From an uncultured bacterium (lineage in GTDB: Bacteria; UBP6; UBA1177), in the NCBI GenBank assembly GCA_905233945.1, contig CAJOFY010000020.1:75690-139689 (forward strand): a stretch of DNA of 64,000 nt. Reading direction: 5' to 3'. Under the pieces are notes generated by a model. That model was not told the origin of the DNA and searched no databases. It saw only the letters and a list, made by a program, of their open reading frames with translations. Below are positions 61,663 through 64,000 of the stretch, piece after piece. The position numbers and the translations under genes were made by a program. Positions within the stretch are counted from its first letter, which is position 1. Each line of letters begins with the position of its first letter.

Positions 61663-62544
61663 ATGGAATATTTGTCTGTGGCTCAGTTCGCCGAAAAGTC
61701 CGGCATAAGTGAAAGGACAGTCCGCAACTACTGTGCGACCGGAAAGATTGAAGGGGCGTTTCTTGTCGGAAAAACGTGGAATATTCCCTCAGATGCGGTT
61801 CTGCCAAAGCGCACGAAAACAAAGGCAACTCCGCTTTTAACTGCTTTGCGCGAGCAGAAAGAATCCAAACTTAAAGGCGGTATCTACCACAGGACGCAGG
61901 TTGAACTGACATACAGCTCGAACCATATCGAAGGGAGCAGGCTTACAAAAGATCAGACGCGGTTTATATTCGAGACCAACACACTCGGATTGGCGTCAAA
62001 AAACACGAATGTCGATGATATTATTGAAACAGTCAATCATTTCAGGTGTATAGACTATGTTATTGACCACGCTCAAGAAAAAATCACAGAATCCCACATA
62101 AAGCAGCTTCACTCGATTTTGAAGGAATCGACTTCGGACAGCCGCAAATCGTGGTTCGCAGTCGGTGCATACAAGCGTTTCCCGAACGAGATTGGATTCG
62201 AGGAAACGACATTGCCTGAGGATGTCCACAGCCGTGTTAAAACGCTTCTTGCCGCTTACAACGCGCTGAAGGAGGTGAGATTTGACGATATTCTCGATTT
62301 TCATGTGCAGTTCGAGCGGATCCATCCGTTCCAGGACGGAAACGGCAGAGTAGGCAGACTTCTCATGTTCTGGCAGTGCCTTAAATCGGGAATCGTCCCG
62401 TTCATAATCACAGAGAATCTGCGCCTTTATTACTACCGCGGGATCCAGAACTGGGGAAAACACAACGCATTTCTGCGCGACACCTGCCTTTCGGCGCAGG
62501 ATGACTACAAAGCACTGCTCGATTATTTCAGGATCAAATATTGA
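61663..62544 (+). CDS. HTH-Fic protein (AMP-transferase with inhibitory helix)
   Basis: 293 residues. N-terminal helix-turn-helix of the MerR/excisionase kind (1-50, SVAQFAEKSGISERTVRNYC). Near 82-90 SSNHIEGSR is the inhibitory helix motif (S/T)xxxE(G/N) on the N-terminal side of the Fic core. The active site is HPFQDGNGRVGR near 225-236. Fic enzymes transfer AMP from ATP to a target protein and may autoregulate. GTG 61657 is possible, but ATG 61663 follows AAGAGGTGAT. Preceded by a symmetrical operator-like site. Confidence 0.93.
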   Translation: MEYLSVAQFAEKSGISERTVRNYCATGKIEGAFLVGKTWNIPSDAVLPKRTKTKATPLLTALREQKESKLKGGIYHRTQVELTYSSNHIEGSRLTKDQTRFIFETNTLGLASKNTNVDDIIETVNHFRCIDYVIDHAQEKITESHIKQLHSILKESTSDSRKSWFAVGAYKRFPNEIGFEETTLPEDVHSRVKTLLAAYNALKEVRFDDILDFHVQFERIHPFQDGNGRVGRLLMFWQCLKSGIVPFIITENLRLYYYRGIQNWGKHNAFLRDTCLSAQDDYKALLDYFRIKY

Positions 62545-62567
62545 AAAAGTTTTGCTGCGGAGGAAGT

Positions 62568-63110
62568 ATGGAACTTGTCAGAATTGAAAATACAAAAGCT
62601 GAGATGGATCGCGTGGAAGAGCTTTATTTAAGGGCATTTCCGGCAAACGAGCGGTTTCCTTTCCGGCTTCTGAAAAAACGGGCGCTTCAGGGAAAAGCCG
62701 ACTTCTGGAACCTTTTTGAAGGTGATCTGTGGGTTGGTTTCGCTTACCTTGTCCATTCAGGCGATCTTGCTTATCTCTTCTTTTTCGCGATTGACGAAAA
62801 GTTGCGCGGAAAGGGCTACGGCACTGCGGCTGTAAAGGCAATGATTGAGCATTACAAAGGAAAACGCTTGTTTCTGGCGCTTGAAAACTGGCTTGAAGAG
62901 TGCAGCAACCCCGAAGAAAGAGTGAAACGGCACAACTTTTATCTCAGCTGCGGCCTGCAGGATCTGCCTTACAAACTGCGCGAACTCAATATGGTTTATG
63001 CAATAATGGGTTCCGGCGGCAAAGTCGAGCCTGAAGAATATAAACCCATGATGGATCGCTACTTCGGCTGGTTCTGGCGGCGCATAATCAATACCGATAT
63101 CGTGAAATAG
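62568..63110 (+). CDS. GNAT-family N-acetyltransferase
   Basis: 180 residues. Acetyl-CoA site EKLRGKGYGTAAVKAMI near 77-93. The C-terminal part RHNFYLSCGLQDLPYKLREL is usual in this family. Substrate unknown. ATG 62568 after GGAGG; the frame runs back to a TTG at 62541 that overlaps the Fic stop. It lies 8 nt before the Nudix gene. Confidence 0.88.
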   Translation: MELVRIENTKAEMDRVEELYLRAFPANERFPFRLLKKRALQGKADFWNLFEGDLWVGFAYLVHSGDLAYLFFFAIDEKLRGKGYGTAAVKAMIEHYKGKRLFLALENWLEECSNPEERVKRHNFYLSCGLQDLPYKLRELNMVYAIMGSGGKVEPEEYKPMMDRYFGWFWRRIINTDIVK

Positions 63111-63118
63111 GAGGAAAA

Positions 63119-63529
63119 ATGGTCGAAGTTGTAGCTGCACTTGTGCGTGACGGTGAAAAATTCATGATCTGCCAACGGCCTGAACATAAGTCGCGCCCTT
63201 TGATGTGGGAATTTCCCGGCGGAAAAGTCGAAGCGGGGGAAACGCCCGAAGCGGCGCTTGCGAGAGAATGCCGCGAAGAGCTTGAGATCGAACTTGAAGT
63301 AGGGAAAAAATTTGCCGAATCGACATTTGTCTATCCCGATATTTCGGTACATCTCACACTTTTTGAAGCGAAGATCGTGAAGGGAACTCCTAAACTTCTG
63401 GAACATAGGGATATCCGCTGGATAACGCCTAAAGAAGCTGCTGATTACGAATTTTCGCCCGCCGATATTCCGTTTGTGAAGAAACTGTGCTATAATCAGC
63501 CGTTTTTTTGTGGAGGGAGAGTGATATGA
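63119..63529 (+). CDS. MutT-like Nudix hydrolase
   Basis: 136 residues. Full Nudix box GGKVEAGETPEAALARECRE and on to EELEI (about 38-60), preceded by PLMWEFPGG. The short length and WEFPGGK make an 8-oxo-dGTP-type pyrophosphohydrolase likely. It is coupled to the next gene by a 4-nt ATGA overlap. Confidence 0.93.
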   Translation: MVEVVAALVRDGEKFMICQRPEHKSRPLMWEFPGGKVEAGETPEAALARECREELEIELEVGKKFAESTFVYPDISVHLTLFEAKIVKGTPKLLEHRDIRWITPKEAADYEFSPADIPFVKKLCYNQPFFCGGRVI

Positions 63530-64000
63530 AAGCGTTTCTCAAAATGATCAGGCCGCACCAGTACATAAAGAATCTTCTGGTCTTTTTTCCGCTTTTTTTC
63601 GCAAAAAAAATAACCGATGTCACGCTGCTGCAAAGTGCCGCAATGGCTTTTATTTCTTTCTGTTTTGCGGCGAGCACGATTTATATCTTCAACGATATCC
63701 GCGACATAGAAAAGGATAAAGTCCACCCGAAAAAGAAATTCAGACCTATCGCAAGCGGCGCTGTTTCGGTAAAGGCCGCAGTAATCACCGACATAATTTT
63801 CCTCATAATAGCTCTTGCGGTTGCGTTTTTCACAGGAACGAGAATGTGTTTAATCATTCTCATATATCTCGGCATAAACCTTTTTTACTCTTTGGGAATG
63901 AAAAATATAGCGATTCTCGATATTTTCGCCGTTTCGACAGGTTTCCTTCTCAGACTTCTCTCAGGAACAGAATACGGTGCTGTCGCTGGAATTCTTCCGT
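63526..64000 (+). CDS. UbiA-family prenyltransferase, partial (decaprenyl-phosphate phosphoribosyltransferase-like)
   Basis: 158 codons before the window ends. MIRPHQYIKNLLVFFPLFF, then YIFNDIRDIEKDKVHPKKK (NDxxDxxxD motif) and RPIASG are the features of the branch that joins phosphoribose to polyprenyl phosphate, a step towards decaprenyl-phosphoarabinose. At least four membrane helices are seen. The second DxxxD motif would lie outside the window. ATG 63526 overlaps the Nudix stop. Confidence 0.9.
   Translation, partial: MKAFLKMIRPHQYIKNLLVFFPLFFAKKITDVTLLQSAAMAFISFCFAASTIYIFNDIRDIEKDKVHPKKKFRPIASGAVSVKAAVITDIIFLIIALAVAFFTGTRMCLIILIYLGINLFYSLGMKNIAILDIFAVSTGFLLRLLSGTEYGAVAGILP

Overview
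The window reads as a chromosomal segment of an anaerobic, didermic bacterium of roughly mid-40s percent G+C that I cannot place in a phylum. It has the oxygen-sensitive class III ribonucleotide reductase (nrdDG), a V/A-type ATPase with the gene order E-DUF2764-A-B-D-I-K (known from spirochaetes, chlamydiae and Bacteroidetes), many lipoproteins with Asp-rich linkers and DUF1566 or EGF-like modules, and a Ser/Thr kinase with WD40 repeats. Uncultured Myxococcota-like or spirochaete-like gut anaerobes would fit, but this is a guess.

Left part (1-21 kb), accessory. Two CRISPR arrays flank a CARF/PD-(D/E)XK nuclease (770-2383), a type III CRISPR ancillary effector; no cas gene is present. Array 2 mixes two repeat families. 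A dispersed hairpin element lies in the spaces around it and abuts CRISPR repeat fragments at three places. A tmk-like gene, nrdG and nrdD follow. Then come about 14 poorly known genes (6.2-20.6 kb). Their core is a tight operon with three different dynamin-like GTPases, a DUF1232 protein, a DUF4230-like protein, a coiled-coil membrane protein and a Gly/Ala-rich membrane protein. Nine clear copies and one decayed copy of one promoter-like cassette (GGAAAAAC, then GCTTTAT exactly 20 nt on in all but one, with a conserved 5' leader) precede array 2, tmk-like, nrdGD and most genes of the cluster, which suggests one regulon. This three-dynamin system is the best candidate for an undescribed machinery.

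Middle (20.8-34 kb), islands and surface proteins. A RhuM/PLD-like gene sits between 20-bp direct repeats. A HEPN/MNT toxin-antitoxin pair lies between a decayed and an intact extra copy of the atpI-3'/atpK end of the ATPase operon. A TIR-domain gene is coupled to a small membrane protein. Two giant tandem DUF1566 lipoproteins, a periplasmic coiled-coil protein and a lipoprotein follow; about 17 units of a 4-bp repeat lie upstream of the last.

Right part. The V-ATPase operon (33.6-41 kb, minus strand) has an atpI 3' end broken by 5 extra bases. Next are gmd, a NotI-like restriction enzyme with an adenine methylase, an LRR lipoprotein, a UvrD-type helicase, a DnaQ-type exonuclease, DUF2062, tRNA-Thr(CGU), the kinase-WD40 protein, CinA/PncC, obgE-rpmA-rplU and a MATE exporter. 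At 56.4-62.5 kb three lipoproteins stand near a DUF4143 ATPase and a Fic protein; two of the lipoprotein/regulator pairs share a duplicated divergent intergenic region. The window ends in GNAT, Nudix and a truncated UbiA-family prenyltransferase gene.
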